Of a stretch of 64,000 nt of DNA, positions 41,108 through 50,816 are shown piece by piece. The stretch is taken from contig CAKTAV010000003.1 in the NCBI GenBank assembly GCA_934532985.1, positions 1 to 64,000 on the forward strand, read 5' to 3'. Position 1 is the first letter of the stretch, and each line of letters begins with the position of its first letter. This DNA is from an uncultured Butyricicoccus sp. Lineage in GTDB: Bacteria; Bacillota; Clostridia; Oscillospirales; Butyricicoccaceae. The notes under the pieces were generated by a model, which saw nothing but the letters and a program-made list of their open reading frames with translations, searched no databases and was not told the origin of the DNA. The translations under genes and the position numbers were made by a program.

Positions 41108-43069
41108 GTGGATAAGAAACCATTTTATATAACCACCCCGATTTATTATCCATCGGCGAATCTGCATATCGGACACAGCTACTGTACGGTGGCAACGGAC
41201 GTTATGGCGCGCTTCAAGCGCTTGCAGGGCTACGACGTCATGTTCCTGACCGGCACGGATGAGCATGGACAGAAGATTCAGGATAAGGCAGCAGAAGCCG
41301 GCGTTACTCCGCAGGAGTTCGTTGACCATGTTGTTGCCGGCATCAAGGATCTGTGGAAGATGATGAACATCTCGTATGATCGCTTTATCCGCACGACGGA
41401 TGATTACCATGTCGAAGCGGTACAGAAGATCTTCGAGAAGATGAAGGCCAAGGGCGACATCTACAAGTCGGTGTACAAGGGAAAGTACTGCAAGCCGTGT
41501 GAGTCGTTCTGGACGGAAACCCAGCTGGTGGACGGCAAGTGTCCGGACTGCGGCCGTCCGGTTGTGGACGCCGAGGAAGAGGCATATTTCTTCCGTCAGA
41601 GCAAGTATGTTGATCAGATCGTCAAGCTGTATGAGGAAAATCCGGACTGGCTGCAGCCAGCATCCCGCGCAAAGGAAATGATGAACAACTTCATCAAGCC
41701 GGGACTGGAGGACACCTGTGTCTCCCGTACCTCGTTTGACTGGGGCATTCCGGTTACGTCGGACCCGAAGCATGTGGTTTACGTTTGGCTGGACGCACTG
41801 ACCAACTATATCACGGCGCTGGGCTACGGCAACGAAAAGTATCATGATTTTGACAAGTACTGGCCGGCAGACGTACACTTTGTCGGCAAGGAAATCGTTC
41901 GTTTCCACTCCATTTTGTGGCCGGCCATGCTGATGAGCTTGGAACTGCCATTGCCGAAGAAGGTCTACGGTCACGGCTGGCTGCTGCTGGACGGCGGTAA
42001 GATGTCCAAGTCCAAGGGCAATGTGGTCGATCCGGTATTCTTGTGCGAGCGCTACGGCGTGGACACGCTGCGCTATTTCCTGCTGCGCGAGTTCCCGTTC
42101 GGATCGGATGGCGTGTTCTCCAACGAGGCGCTGATTAACCGCATCAACGCCGATCTGGCGAACGATTTGGGAAATCTGGTGTCCCGTACGGTCTCCATGG
42201 TGGAGAAGTACTTTGACGGCAAGCTGCCGACCGAGCAGACCGCGGATCCGCTGGACGACGAGCTGGTTGCCATGGCATCTGGTCTGCGTGCGGTATATGA
42301 GGAGCAGATGGAAGCGTATGCGTTCCAGAATGCACTGATTGAGGTATTCAAGGTCATTTCCCGCGCCAACAAGTATATCGACGAGACGGCGCCGTGGATT
42401 CTGGCGAAGGATGAGGCAAACAAGCCGCGTCTGGCGCGCGTTATGTATAACCTGCTGGAGACGATTCGTATCTGCGGCACGCTGCTGACGCCGTTTATTC
42501 CGGACTCGGCGGAGAAGATTCGTGAGCAGATCGGTGCACCGGCTGAGCTATACAACTGGGAGACTGCGGGCGAATTTGGCAAGCTGGCCGCGGATGTCGA
42601 GGTGCATAAGGGACCGGCACTGTTCCCGCGCATTGACATGAAGAAGGAGCTGGAGTTCTTGGAGGATCACCAGAACAAGCAGAAGAAGGCCGCCGAGAAG
42701 GCAGCAAAGGAAGCCGAGAAGAAGGCAAAGGAAGAAGAGCTGGCGAATCTGGTCATCAATATCGATGATTTTGCCAAGGTTTCGCTCAAGACTGCAAAGG
42801 TAGTTGCGTGTGAGCCGGTGAAGAAGTCGGATAAGTTGCTCTGTCTCCAGCTGGAGCTGGGCGAGGAGAAGCGTCAGGTTGTATCCGGCATTGCGGAGTA
42901 TTACAAGCCGGAGGATCTGATCGGCAAGACCGTCATTCTCGTGGCAAACCTGAAGCCGGCAAAGCTGCGCGGTGTGGAGAGCCAAGGCATGATTCTGGCG
43001 GCAGACACGCCGAATGGCGTTCAGGTCATCTTTGTCGATGGCGTACCGTCGGGCTGCAAGATTCGATAA
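41108..43069 (+). CDS. metG: Methionyl-tRNA synthetase
   Basis: Charges tRNA-Met. The 653-aa chain has the class I signatures HIGH (in SANLHIGHSY, residues 20-23) and KMSKS (298-302), the zinc-type insert CKPCESFW..CPDCGRPV, the anticodon-binding helical domain, a Lys/Glu-rich linker (KKAAEKAAKEAEKKAKEEE) and the C-terminal tRNA-binding OB domain (DDFAKVSLKTAKVVACEPVKKSDKLL...). I prefer a GTG start at 41108, 7 nt after AAGGAGAG; ATG codons 12-30 nt further upstream lie on or before that site. The length then fits dimeric MetRS. A terminator follows at 43082-43118. Confidence 0.97.
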   Translation: MDKKPFYITTPIYYPSANLHIGHSYCTVATDVMARFKRLQGYDVMFLTGTDEHGQKIQDKAAEAGVTPQEFVDHVVAGIKDLWKMMNISYDRFIRTTDDYHVEAVQKIFEKMKAKGDIYKSVYKGKYCKPCESFWTETQLVDGKCPDCGRPVVDAEEEAYFFRQSKYVDQIVKLYEENPDWLQPASRAKEMMNNFIKPGLEDTCVSRTSFDWGIPVTSDPKHVVYVWLDALTNYITALGYGNEKYHDFDKYWPADVHFVGKEIVRFHSILWPAMLMSLELPLPKKVYGHGWLLLDGGKMSKSKGNVVDPVFLCERYGVDTLRYFLLREFPFGSDGVFSNEALINRINADLANDLGNLVSRTVSMVEKYFDGKLPTEQTADPLDDELVAMASGLRAVYEEQMEAYAFQNALIEVFKVISRANKYIDETAPWILAKDEANKPRLARVMYNLLETIRICGTLLTPFIPDSAEKIREQIGAPAELYNWETAGEFGKLAADVEVHKGPALFPRIDMKKELEFLEDHQNKQKKAAEKAAKEAEKKAKEEELANLVINIDDFAKVSLKTAKVVACEPVKKSDKLLCLQLELGEEKRQVVSGIAEYYKPEDLIGKTVILVANLKPAKLRGVESQGMILAADTPNGVQVIFVDGVPSGCKIR

Positions 43070-43081
43070 GACAAAACGCAG

Positions 43082-43118
43082 ACAACCGGCAGCGAGAAAA
43101 GGCTGCCGGTTGTTTTTT
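43082..43118 (+). terminator. Terminator after metG
   Basis: ACAACCGGCAGC (43082-43093) and GCTGCCGGTTGT (43102-43113) form a perfect stem followed by TTTTT. Confidence 0.92.
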
Positions 43119-43160
43119 CGTGCAGGAACGAAGAAGTGTATGGAACGGAGGAAAAAACCG

Positions 43161-43955
43161 ATGCTATTTGATACCCATGCGCACTATGATGATGAATGGT
43201 TTGATGAGGATCGCGACGAGCTGCTGCGTACCATGCCGGAGTACGGGGTTGGATTGATTGTTAATCCGGGCTGTGATGTGCCGACGTCACGCACAGCGGT
43301 ACAGCTGGCGCACACCTATCCGCATGTCTATGCGGCCGTTGGCATTCATCCGGAAAACGCCAAGGGCTGGACACAGGGGGATGTACAGGCGATAGAACAG
43401 CTGGCGCACGAGGAAAAGGTGCAGGCAATCGGTGAAATCGGTTTGGACTATTACTGGCTCAAGCAGTCGCCGGAGACGACTCCATCTAAGGAAGAACAGC
43501 AGGTGATTTTTCGCACACAGATGGCGCTGGCACAGCGATTGCAGCTTCCGGTTATTATTCATGACCGGGATGCCCACGCGGATTGTCTGGCGATTGTGAA
43601 GGAATTTCCGGCAGTTCACGGCGTGTATCATTGCTATTCCGGCAGCTATGAGACAGCAAAAGAGTTGATAGATCTGGGATGGATGATCTCGTTTACTGGT
43701 GTCATCACGCATGATAATTCCAAAAAGGTACGGCGTATTTTGCAGAATATTCCGCTGGAGAACATCATGATTGAGACGGACAGCCCGTATATGACACCGA
43801 AACCGTATAAGGTAAAGGGACAGCGGACGCGAAATTGCTCTCGCTATGTCCATTGTGTGGCAGAGACTATCGCAGACATTATCGGACGGACGCCGGAAGA
43901 AGTAGAGCGCATCACATTTGACAACGGAAAGCGATTTTTCCGTATCCCGGATTGA
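43161..43955 (+). CDS. tatD: TatD family metal-dependent hydrolase
   Basis: A 264-residue TIM-barrel hydrolase of the TatD/YcfH family, known members of which are Mg-dependent 3'-5' DNases. Metal ligands visible are His6/His8 in FDTHAHYDD, Glu in IGEIGLDYYW, His in PVIIHDRDAHAD, His in GVYHCYSG and Asp in IMIETDSPYMTPKPYK. The last motif is typical. The ATG at 43161 follows GGAGG; the longer frame overlaps the end of metG and its terminator and is rejected. It often follows metG in Firmicutes, as here. Confidence 0.95.
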   Translation: MLFDTHAHYDDEWFDEDRDELLRTMPEYGVGLIVNPGCDVPTSRTAVQLAHTYPHVYAAVGIHPENAKGWTQGDVQAIEQLAHEEKVQAIGEIGLDYYWLKQSPETTPSKEEQQVIFRTQMALAQRLQLPVIIHDRDAHADCLAIVKEFPAVHGVYHCYSGSYETAKELIDLGWMISFTGVITHDNSKKVRRILQNIPLENIMIETDSPYMTPKPYKVKGQRTRNCSRYVHCVAETIADIIGRTPEEVERITFDNGKRFFRIPD

Positions 43956-43971
43956 GGAAAAACGGAAAAGA

Positions 43972-44016
43972 GGAGCGCACAGTAATTCCATGAAGGGAAA
44001 GCGGTGCGCTCCTTTT
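43972..44016 (+). terminator. Terminator after tatD
   Basis: GGAGCGCAC (43972-43980) pairs with GTGCGCTCC (44004-44012), followed by TTTT. Confidence 0.8.
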
Positions 44017-44186
44017 GCATATGAAAAAATGTCGGAACAAAGAGTTTTCCCGACAATGGGGAGAAACCACTGCCGGGAAGTGAAAAGGAAGATAGATGCT
44101 ACTCTTGTTTAGAAAATAGCTATGATAAGTTCTAAATAAAAATAAATAAGCGAAGATATAAGAAAAAATGCTTCATAAAAAAGATA

Positions 44187-44220
44187 GGCCGAGCAAGCGA
44201 GAGAGCGTGCTCGCTCGGCC
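44187..44220 (-). terminator. Probable terminator of the PFOR gene
   Basis: GGCCGAGC pairs with GCTCGGCC around a GC-rich imperfect inner stem. The remainder of the 380-bp gap (43956-44335) is AT-rich without a supported gene; CCGACC...GGTCGG-like pairing near 44238-44265 is weaker. Confidence 0.65.
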
Positions 44221-44335
44221 GTATTGGAGATATATGTACCGACCACCCTGCCGACCGAAGTCGGAAGGGTATCTTAAACTGTAAAACAATCAAGATTGAG
44301 AGAATCGGTACCTATACATGGATGTCAAATAGGAA

Positions 44336-47300
44336 TTATTCCTCAGCCAGCTGTACGTAGCCCTCGTAACGAGCCTTTGCATCAGCCTCAGCCTTAGCAT
44401 ACAGAGCATCTGCACGCTCCGGGAAGGACAGTGCCAGGGAAGCGTAACGGTTCTGACCCTTCAGGAATGCCTGGAAGTCGCCAGTCGGTGCCTTGGAATC
44501 CAGAGTGAACGGATTCTTGCCCTGCTCCTTCAGATCCGGGTTGTAGCGGTACAGCTGCCAGTAACCAGCCTCAACAGCCTTCTTCTCTTCTGCCTGAGAC
44601 AGGCTCATGCCGCACTTCATACCATGCTCAATGCACGGGCTATAGCAGATAACGATGGACGGGCCATTGTAAGCTTCTGCCTCGCGGATTGCCTTCAGCG
44701 TCTGGTTCGGGTCAGCACCCATAGCAACCTGAGCAACGTAAACGTAGCCGTAGCTCATAGCCATCATGCCGAGGTCCTTCTTCTTAACGCGCTTGCCGCC
44801 TGCTGCGAACTTCGCGATAGCAGCTGCTGCGGTGGACTTAGAAGCCTGACCGCCGGTGTTGGAGTAAACTTCGGTATCCAGAACGAGGACATTGATGTCG
44901 TCGTCAGAAGCGAGGACGTGATCCAGTCCGCCGTAACCGATGTCGTAAGCCCAGCCGTCACCGCCGAATGCCCAAACAGACTTCTTGGTCAGGTACTCCT
45001 TGTTCTGAATGATGTACTTTGCATCCTCAGAGGACTCGTTAGCCAGAGCTGCGAGCAGGTTGTCGCTAACTTCACGGGACTTCTCAGCATCCATGCCGTC
45101 AGCCAAGTAAGCTTCGCAAGCATCCTTTGCGATGCCAGCTGCTGCCAGGTTCTCAACAGCCTGTACCAGCTGCTGCTTGATAGCGCGCTGACCGAGCAGG
45201 AAGCCGTAAGCGTACTCTGCGTTGTCCTCGAACAGGGACATTGCCCATGCCGGACCATGGCCGTTCTTGTCGGTGCAGTACGGGGAGGACGGAGTCGATC
45301 CGCCGTAAGCAGAGGAGCAGCCGGAAGCGTTTGCTACATACATACGCTCGCCAAACAGCTGAGTAACCAGCTTGATGTACGGGGTCTCGCCGCAGCCTGC
45401 GCATGCGCCGGAGAACTCGAAGTACGGCTTAGCGAACTGAGAATTCTTAATGCTCTTGGAGTTAGCAACATCCTTCTTGATGGTAACTTCCTCAACAGCG
45501 TAGGTCCAGTTGTCAGCTTCCTTCAGCTGAGAAGCCAGCGGCTTCATAACCAGAGCCTTCTCCTTAGCTACACAAACGTTTACGCAGGAACCACAACCGG
45601 TACAATCGTACGGGGAAACCTGCAGACGGTAGCTGTAGTTGTCCATGCCAGCGCCAACAGCCTTCTTGGTCTCGAAACCAGCCGGTGCAGCGTCCAGCTC
45701 TTCCTTGGTAACAAGGATCGGACGGATAGCAGCGTGCGGGCAAACAAATGCACACTGGTTACACTCGATACAATTTGCCGGTACCCACTCCGGTACGTCA
45801 ACAGCAGCGCCGCGCTTCTCGTACTTGGAGGTGCCGTTCGGCCAGGTGCCGTCTTCCAGACCATACTTCATCATCTGGCCAACGGTCAGAGCGTCGCCTT
45901 CCTGACGGTTCATCGGAGCAACGATTTCCTTGATGAATTCCGGAACGTCCTTCTCGACAACGTCATCCTCAGCGGTAGCCCAAGCAGCCGGAATCTCAAC
46001 CTTAACCAGCTCGTTCAGACCGTGATCGATCGAAGCGTTGTTCATGTCAACAACCTTCTGGCCCTTCTTCTTGAAGTAGGACTTGTAGATTGCGTCCTTC
46101 ATTGCGGTAACAGCCTGCTCTACCGGAATAACAGCAGCGAGCTTGAAGAATGCAGCCTGCAGGATGGTGTTGGTGCGGTTGCCCAGACCAATGTTACGAG
46201 CAATGTCGATTGCGTTAATGATATAGAACTGTGCATGCTTTGCAGCCAGAGCGCGCTTCATAGAAGCCGGCAGGTTCTTCTCCAGATCCTCCGTAGTCCA
46301 CTGGCAGTTCAGCAGGAAGGTGCCGCCGTCCTTCAGGTTCTTAACCATGTCATAGTTATGAACGTAAGACGGGTTGTGGCAAGCGATGAAATCAGCCGAG
46401 GTTACCAGGTACGGGGAACGGATCGGATCCTTACCGAAACGCAGGTGAGACTGGGTCAGGCCGCCGGACTTCTTGGAGTCATATACGAAGTAAGCCTGGC
46501 AGTACAGATCGGTCTCATGGCCGATGATCTTGATGGAGTTCTTGTTAGCACCGACGGTACCGTCAGAGCCCATACCCCAGAATACAGCGTTGGTCTGGCC
46601 AGCCGGGGAGGTCTCGATTTCCTTGGTTACATCCAAAGAAGTGTTGGTAACGTCGTCTACGATACCGATGGTGAAGTTGGTCTTCGGAGCGTCCAGCTTC
46701 AGGTTCTCGTATACTGCGAGGATCTGACCCGGGGTGGTATCCTTGGAAGAAATACCGTAACGGCCGCCAACGATAACCATCGGGATGCCCTTCTCACGGT
46801 AGATGGAGCAGATATCCTGGTAGAGCGGCTCGCCCATAGCGCCCGGCTCCTTAGTGCGGTCCATAACAGCAATCTTCTTACAGGTTGCCGGTACAGCCTT
46901 CAGGAAATGTTCAGCAGAGAACGGACGGTACAGATGAACGTTGATCATACCAACCTTCTCGCCCTGAGACAGCAGGTAGTCAATGGTTTCCTGGGTGGTG
47001 TCAGCGCCGGAGCCCATCAGGATGATAACGCGGTCAGCGTCCGGTGCACCATAGTAGTCAAACAGGTGATGCTCACGACCGGTGATCTTAGCAACTTCCT
47101 GCATGTAGTATTCAACAGCCTCCGGGATCGCGTCAACCTTTGTGTTGCACGCCTCACGGCACTGGAAGAAGATATCCGGGTTAACGGTGGTGCCGCGGGT
47201 TACTGGGTGCTCCGGGTTCAGCGAATTCTTGCGGAAAGCATCAATTGCGTCGAAGTCAACCAGCGGACGCAGATCCTCGTAGTCCAGAGCGTCGATCTTC

Positions 47301-47842
47301 TGGATTTCGTGGGAGGTGCGGAAGCCGTCGAAGAAATGCAGGAACGGCATGCGGCAGTGGATGGAAGCCAGATGTGCAACAGCACCCAGATCCATAACTT
47401 CCTGCGGATTGGTGGAAGCGAGCATTGCAAATCCGGTGTTACGACATGCCATAACGTCGGAGTGATCACCGAAGATAGACAGTGCGTGTGCGGAAAGGGT
47501 TCTAGCAGAAACATGGAATACGCTCGGCAGCATTTCGCCTGCGATCTTGTACATGTTCGGAATCATCAGCAGAAGACCCTGAGATGCAGTGTAGGTGGTG
47601 GTCAGTGCGCCGGCCTGAAGAGATCCGTGTACAGTACCAGCCGCGCCGCCCTCGGACTGCATTTCTACTACGTTGACCGGACGGCCAAACAGGTTTTTCT
47701 TGCCGTTAGCTGCCCAGTCGTCTACGTGCTCTGCCATCGGAGAGGACGGAGTGATCGGGAAGATGCCAGCAACGTCGGTAAAGGCATACGATATATACGC
47801 AGCGGCCTGATTACCGTCCATGATTTCTTTTTTACTAGCCAT
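44336..47842 (-). CDS. nifJ: Pyruvate:ferredoxin (flavodoxin) oxidoreductase
   Basis: Single-chain PFOR of 1168 aa. It converts pyruvate and CoA to acetyl-CoA and CO2 with reduction of ferredoxin or flavodoxin, the central step of anaerobic fermentation. The N-terminal TPP-binding region has DGNQAAAYISYAFTDVAGIFPITPSSPMAE. Two 4Fe-4S clusters lie in CIECNQCAFVCPHAAI and CTGCGSCVNVCVAKEKA; a further cluster uses CAGCGETPYIKLV with a later Cys. The TPP site includes GDGWAYDIGYGGLDHVLAS and LDTEVYSNTGGQ. The ATG at 47842 follows GAAGGAGG. Codon choice is highly biased, as for ribosomal genes. The flavodoxin at 6951 could accept its electrons. Confidence 0.99.
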   Translation of the reverse strand: MASKKEIMDGNQAAAYISYAFTDVAGIFPITPSSPMAEHVDDWAANGKKNLFGRPVNVVEMQSEGGAAGTVHGSLQAGALTTTYTASQGLLLMIPNMYKIAGEMLPSVFHVSARTLSAHALSIFGDHSDVMACRNTGFAMLASTNPQEVMDLGAVAHLASIHCRMPFLHFFDGFRTSHEIQKIDALDYEDLRPLVDFDAIDAFRKNSLNPEHPVTRGTTVNPDIFFQCREACNTKVDAIPEAVEYYMQEVAKITGREHHLFDYYGAPDADRVIILMGSGADTTQETIDYLLSQGEKVGMINVHLYRPFSAEHFLKAVPATCKKIAVMDRTKEPGAMGEPLYQDICSIYREKGIPMVIVGGRYGISSKDTTPGQILAVYENLKLDAPKTNFTIGIVDDVTNTSLDVTKEIETSPAGQTNAVFWGMGSDGTVGANKNSIKIIGHETDLYCQAYFVYDSKKSGGLTQSHLRFGKDPIRSPYLVTSADFIACHNPSYVHNYDMVKNLKDGGTFLLNCQWTTEDLEKNLPASMKRALAAKHAQFYIINAIDIARNIGLGNRTNTILQAAFFKLAAVIPVEQAVTAMKDAIYKSYFKKKGQKVVDMNNASIDHGLNELVKVEIPAAWATAEDDVVEKDVPEFIKEIVAPMNRQEGDALTVGQMMKYGLEDGTWPNGTSKYEKRGAAVDVPEWVPANCIECNQCAFVCPHAAIRPILVTKEELDAAPAGFETKKAVGAGMDNYSYRLQVSPYDCTGCGSCVNVCVAKEKALVMKPLASQLKEADNWTYAVEEVTIKKDVANSKSIKNSQFAKPYFEFSGACAGCGETPYIKLVTQLFGERMYVANASGCSSAYGGSTPSSPYCTDKNGHGPAWAMSLFEDNAEYAYGFLLGQRAIKQQLVQAVENLAAAGIAKDACEAYLADGMDAEKSREVSDNLLAALANESSEDAKYIIQNKEYLTKKSVWAFGGDGWAYDIGYGGLDHVLASDDDINVLVLDTEVYSNTGGQASKSTAAAAIAKFAAGGKRVKKKDLGMMAMSYGYVYVAQVAMGADPNQTLKAIREAEAYNGPSIVICYSPCIEHGMKCGMSLSQAEEKKAVEAGYWQLYRYNPDLKEQGKNPFTLDSKAPTGDFQAFLKGQNRYASLALSFPERADALYAKAEADAKARYEGYVQLAEE

Positions 47843-48733
47843 GATAATGTTCCTCCTTCTATTATTACATGTGCGTGGGATACCTTGACGCACAGTTAAC
47901 AAACATAGTTCATTTGTTACTACCTATTTTAGAGGACACCATGAAAGTAGGCTGTGCCAGAAATTTCGCTTTTTTTGCAGTCTTTCGGATGCAGGAATTG
48001 GATGTAAACGAGACGAAATGGGCGGTGTACTGCGAAATGTACCGCAAAAAGCGAAGGATTTTCCAACAAAATAGGCCGATTAATCCGATGGATCGCAAAG
48101 TGGCGGAGCGCCGAGATGCATAGTCGGAAAAGAGCATCGGGTGAAAACGACCGCAGACGTATATATATTAAATGTATAAATAATATAAAAAGCCTTTCCC
48201 GCGTCGGTGCGGCTGCGGGGCGCGGAGAGAAGAAATGTCAAAAGAAGGGGGGATATATCGGAGCGGGGCAGAAAATATTCCAAAGCGATTGGCTCTGTTT
48301 TGTTGAAAATTGCAATACCAATTTGGTGTGCTTTTTGTGGAAGATTGCAAAGAAAACTGGCAGAAAAGACGGAAAAGACGCGTTTTTCTGAACAATATGC
48401 CAAACAAGGGCGGGAAAGAAATAGATTAAGTTGGTTTATCTGACGAAGGCAAATCTGAAAGAATGCAAAAAAAGAGAAAGGCACTGCACAGCGAAAGGGG
48501 AATACGTCCACTAAAATAATATTCAGAAAGCGATAAGTGATCGGAAAGGGAAATTCGGCCGTGATTGCGAACAAATAGCGTTGCTAAATGTTTGTATAAG
48601 GAAGATGCGTTTCCGGATCGTTATCTTAGTTTTCGTTTTCAATGTTGTGCATCTCTCTCGGTACATAACATTAAAAAATTATAAAATGGTGCTAATCAGG
48701 CAAGCACCGAACTTTATCAGGAGGTACATTATT
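47843..48733. other. Long AT-rich intergenic region between divergent PFOR and opine-dehydrogenase genes
   Basis: About 890 bp without a supported gene. It must hold both promoters, but no hexamer pair stands out. Visible items are a dyad GTTAACAAA-N9-TTTGTTAC (47895-47920), about 50 bp upstream of PFOR, and a small hairpin GGTGCT/AGCACC (48688-48708) in the leader of the dehydrogenase. The short frames here (up to about 90 codons) lack ribosome sites and known motifs. Confidence 0.6.
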
Positions 48734-50002
48734 ATGGACATGAGCTATCTTAGAGACAAGCCGATTGCTGTCCTGGGCGGCGGCGCTGTAGGTAAGACGA
48801 TGGCTGCTGACTGCGCACTGGCAGGCAGAGAGGTTCGCATTTGGGACCAGCCGGCTTTCGCAAAGACCAACTTCACCAACATCATGAGAACTGGTATCAC
48901 GCTGAGCGGCAACCAGCTGAGCTACTTTGGCTATCAGCGTAAGGGCATTGCTCACGTTGCTATGGCAGGCGACGATCTGGCAGCTACCGTTAAGGGCGCT
49001 GGCATCATCATCATCGCTACTGTTGCTCTGGGCCACGAAGTTATCTTCCGTGAACTGATCCCGCTGCTGGAGGATGGCCAGGTCATCCACATCCTGCCGG
49101 ATAACTGCGGCACGTTCGTATTCCGCAAGCTGATGCGTGAGATGAACTGCACCAAGGACGTTGTTGTAGGCGCTTGGTACACTGCTCCGTACGGCATCCG
49201 CGTTGTACGTCGCGGCGGCGTTGTTACTAACGAGTGCAAGGTTGAGGACCGTATCACCACGATCCGCGGCTGTGCTCTGCCGATGAAGGACAACGATCGT
49301 TTCATGGCTTCTGCTTACGAGATCCCGGCATTCGGCGCTATCATCGACGCTGACGGCGAGGTTACCATTTCCAAGAAGGGCGAAGAGTTCCATCATGGTT
49401 TCGTAGAGGGCAACACTGTTCTCGATATCAACCTGTCCAACGTAAACCCGGTTATCCACGTTCCGGGCACTGTACTGGCTGTTTCCACCATGCAGAACTT
49501 CGACACCGTTCTGGGTCAGAACATGGCAAACTACTCCCTGTACGCATTCGGTGCTTGCCCGGCAATCGCTGAGGTTCAGGCTAAGTTCTGGGAAGAAGAG
49601 AAGGCTCTGGCTGCTGCTATGGACGTTGGTCTGTGCACCGTTAACTACGAGGACTTCTTCTCTCGTACCACCATGTACGGCAAGGAATACATGGGTCCGG
49701 ACTTCGCTGTACCGTACACTGAGAACTACGAGAACTTCTGGGGCGACGGTCCGTTCGATCTGGAAAACCGTTACATCACCGAGGACGTTCCGGTTGGCTG
49801 CTACCTGATGTCTCAGCTGGGTAAGAAGTACAACGTTGCTACCCCGATCATTGACTCCATGATCCTGCTGGCTTCCACCATGCTGAAGCGTGACCTGACC
49901 GCTAACTCCAAGTGGACTCTGGACTACCTGGAAATCGGTCATATGACTCACGAGCAGCTGCAGGCTTACCTGCGTGAGGGCACCTTCACCCCGAAGGCTT
50001 AA
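48734..50002 (+). CDS. NAD(P)-dependent opine dehydrogenase family enzyme
   Basis: A 422-residue member of the octopine/nopaline dehydrogenase family, which reversibly joins an amino acid and a 2-oxo acid to form an opine, using NAD(P)H. The Rossmann motif IAVLGGGAVGKTMAADCALAG is at residues 11-31 and IIIIATVALGHEVIFRELIPLL follows. The catalytic-domain motif NVNPVIHVPGTVL contains His242, matching the conserved NPVxHP region. The ATG follows AGGAGG. Codon usage is unusually biased (GCT, GTT, CGT, AAC, CTG), like the ribosomal and PFOR genes, implying high expression. A structured non-coding region and a BCCT transporter lie downstream. The physiological substrate is unknown; related ketopantoate-reductase-like activities cannot be excluded. 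Confidence 0.88.
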   Translation: MDMSYLRDKPIAVLGGGAVGKTMAADCALAGREVRIWDQPAFAKTNFTNIMRTGITLSGNQLSYFGYQRKGIAHVAMAGDDLAATVKGAGIIIIATVALGHEVIFRELIPLLEDGQVIHILPDNCGTFVFRKLMREMNCTKDVVVGAWYTAPYGIRVVRRGGVVTNECKVEDRITTIRGCALPMKDNDRFMASAYEIPAFGAIIDADGEVTISKKGEEFHHGFVEGNTVLDINLSNVNPVIHVPGTVLAVSTMQNFDTVLGQNMANYSLYAFGACPAIAEVQAKFWEEEKALAAAMDVGLCTVNYEDFFSRTTMYGKEYMGPDFAVPYTENYENFWGDGPFDLENRYITEDVPVGCYLMSQLGKKYNVATPIIDSMILLASTMLKRDLTANSKWTLDYLEIGHMTHEQLQAYLREGTFTPKA

Positions 50003-50043
50003 GTTAGATCTTAATTAGAATTATCATATTTCTAACACCTCAG

Positions 50044-50090
50044 GGACAGTGCGGTATTCCGCGATATTCGCTGGAATACCGCCTGTCTCC
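50044..50090 (+). terminator. Hairpin after the opine dehydrogenase gene
   Basis: GGACAGTGCGGTATTCC (50044-50060) pairs with GGAATACCGCCTGTCTCC (50073-50090). It is a very stable stem but lacks a T-run, so it may be an mRNA end-protecting structure rather than a terminator. Confidence 0.65.
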
Positions 50091-50239
50091 GTAATAGCTA
50101 ATTTGTGATCTTCACATAGCGGCTTAGCCGTGTGATGTATCTCCATCTTTTAATCGCTGTCCTTTGGGGTGCAAAACCGTGTTTGTACCCCAAGTGCAGC
50201 AACTTGGAAACATCAACATCTACAATTCTGTTTTCTGGA

Positions 50240-50646
50240 TGGGCGATACGATTTTTGTGTTGACATAATAAAATTCCCATAAGTGTGCTGGAGCCTCTGG
50301 CACGGCGATGGCTAGTCCGCTGGCCGTGTTATGCTTCAGACCTTATCTTTTTTTCTTATGGGGGTTTTCTGCAGACTAGCCCAACTTCGAGTAATCCAGG
50401 TCTCCGAGGCATTATGCCGGCGCAGGCACTGTTTTATAAAATTGCAAACCCCATATAAGTGTTCAGGAATGTGCGGTACAGGGAGGTCCTAGTCCAACTT
50501 CCTTGTGCCGCGTCAGTCCATATAAACTACTTGGGCACAGTGGTAAACACATTTGGTCAAGGTGTGTTTATCTTCATTTTAACCACTTTTTTCCTACTAT
50601 TCAGCGGGATGCAGGCTTTGTCTTGCATCCCGCTGAATCGTTTTTT
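50240..50646 (+). ncRNA. Candidate large structured non-coding RNA
   Basis: About 400 nt with no coding potential but extensive pairing. A three-tier stem is formed by CCCATAAG/CTTATGGG (50276-50283, 50355-50362), CTGGAGC/GCTTCAG (50288-50294, 50333-50339) and CACGGC/GCCGTG (50301-50306, 50323-50328). A second hairpin is GCGGTACA..TTGTGCCGC (50473-50511). The motif CTAGYCCAACTTC occurs twice (50376-50388, 50489-50501), and CTAGTCC also caps the first stem. CCCATATAAG recurs at 50450-50459 and could compete for CTTATGGG. Two terminators close it, at 50539-50592 (AGTGGTAAACACA/TGTGTTT..ACCACT, T6) and 50601-50646 (CAGCGGGATGCA/TGCATCCCGCTG, T6). I cannot match it to a known RNA class; it could be a leader, a riboswitch pair or a free-standing RNA. 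Confidence 0.5.
50601..50646 (+). terminator. Strong terminator closing the candidate RNA
   Basis: TTCAGCGGGATGCA (50601-50614) pairs with TGCATCCCGCTGAA (50624-50637), followed by TTTTTT (50641-50646). It shows that transcription from upstream should stop before the BCCT gene. Confidence 0.92.
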
Positions 50647-50816
50647 GCACTTTTTTGCATAGCACAGATATAGTTGTAATAAATAACTTTACCGATTACA
50701 GAGGTGAAAAAATGGACAGATGAGGCTGGTGCGTTGACACGTTGCCGAAATAGAAAGAATAGAAACCTTTTTAATTTGCCAATCCCCAGAAATAGGCGCA
50801 GAAAATTTTGTGATCG

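Noticed and set aside
44624..47899. A 1091-codon open frame on the plus strand opposite PFOR
   Set aside because: It is an antisense shadow produced by the strong codon bias of the PFOR gene; it has no ribosome site and shows no family motif.
47895..47920. Possible Rex operator upstream of PFOR
   Set aside because: The half-sites are inverted relative to the TTGTTAA-N4-TTAACAA consensus and the spacing is 9 rather than 4, so I list it only as a dyad.
48692..49951. A 419-codon open frame opposite the opine dehydrogenase gene
   Set aside because: Antisense shadow; no start signal, and the plus-strand frame has clear enzyme motifs.
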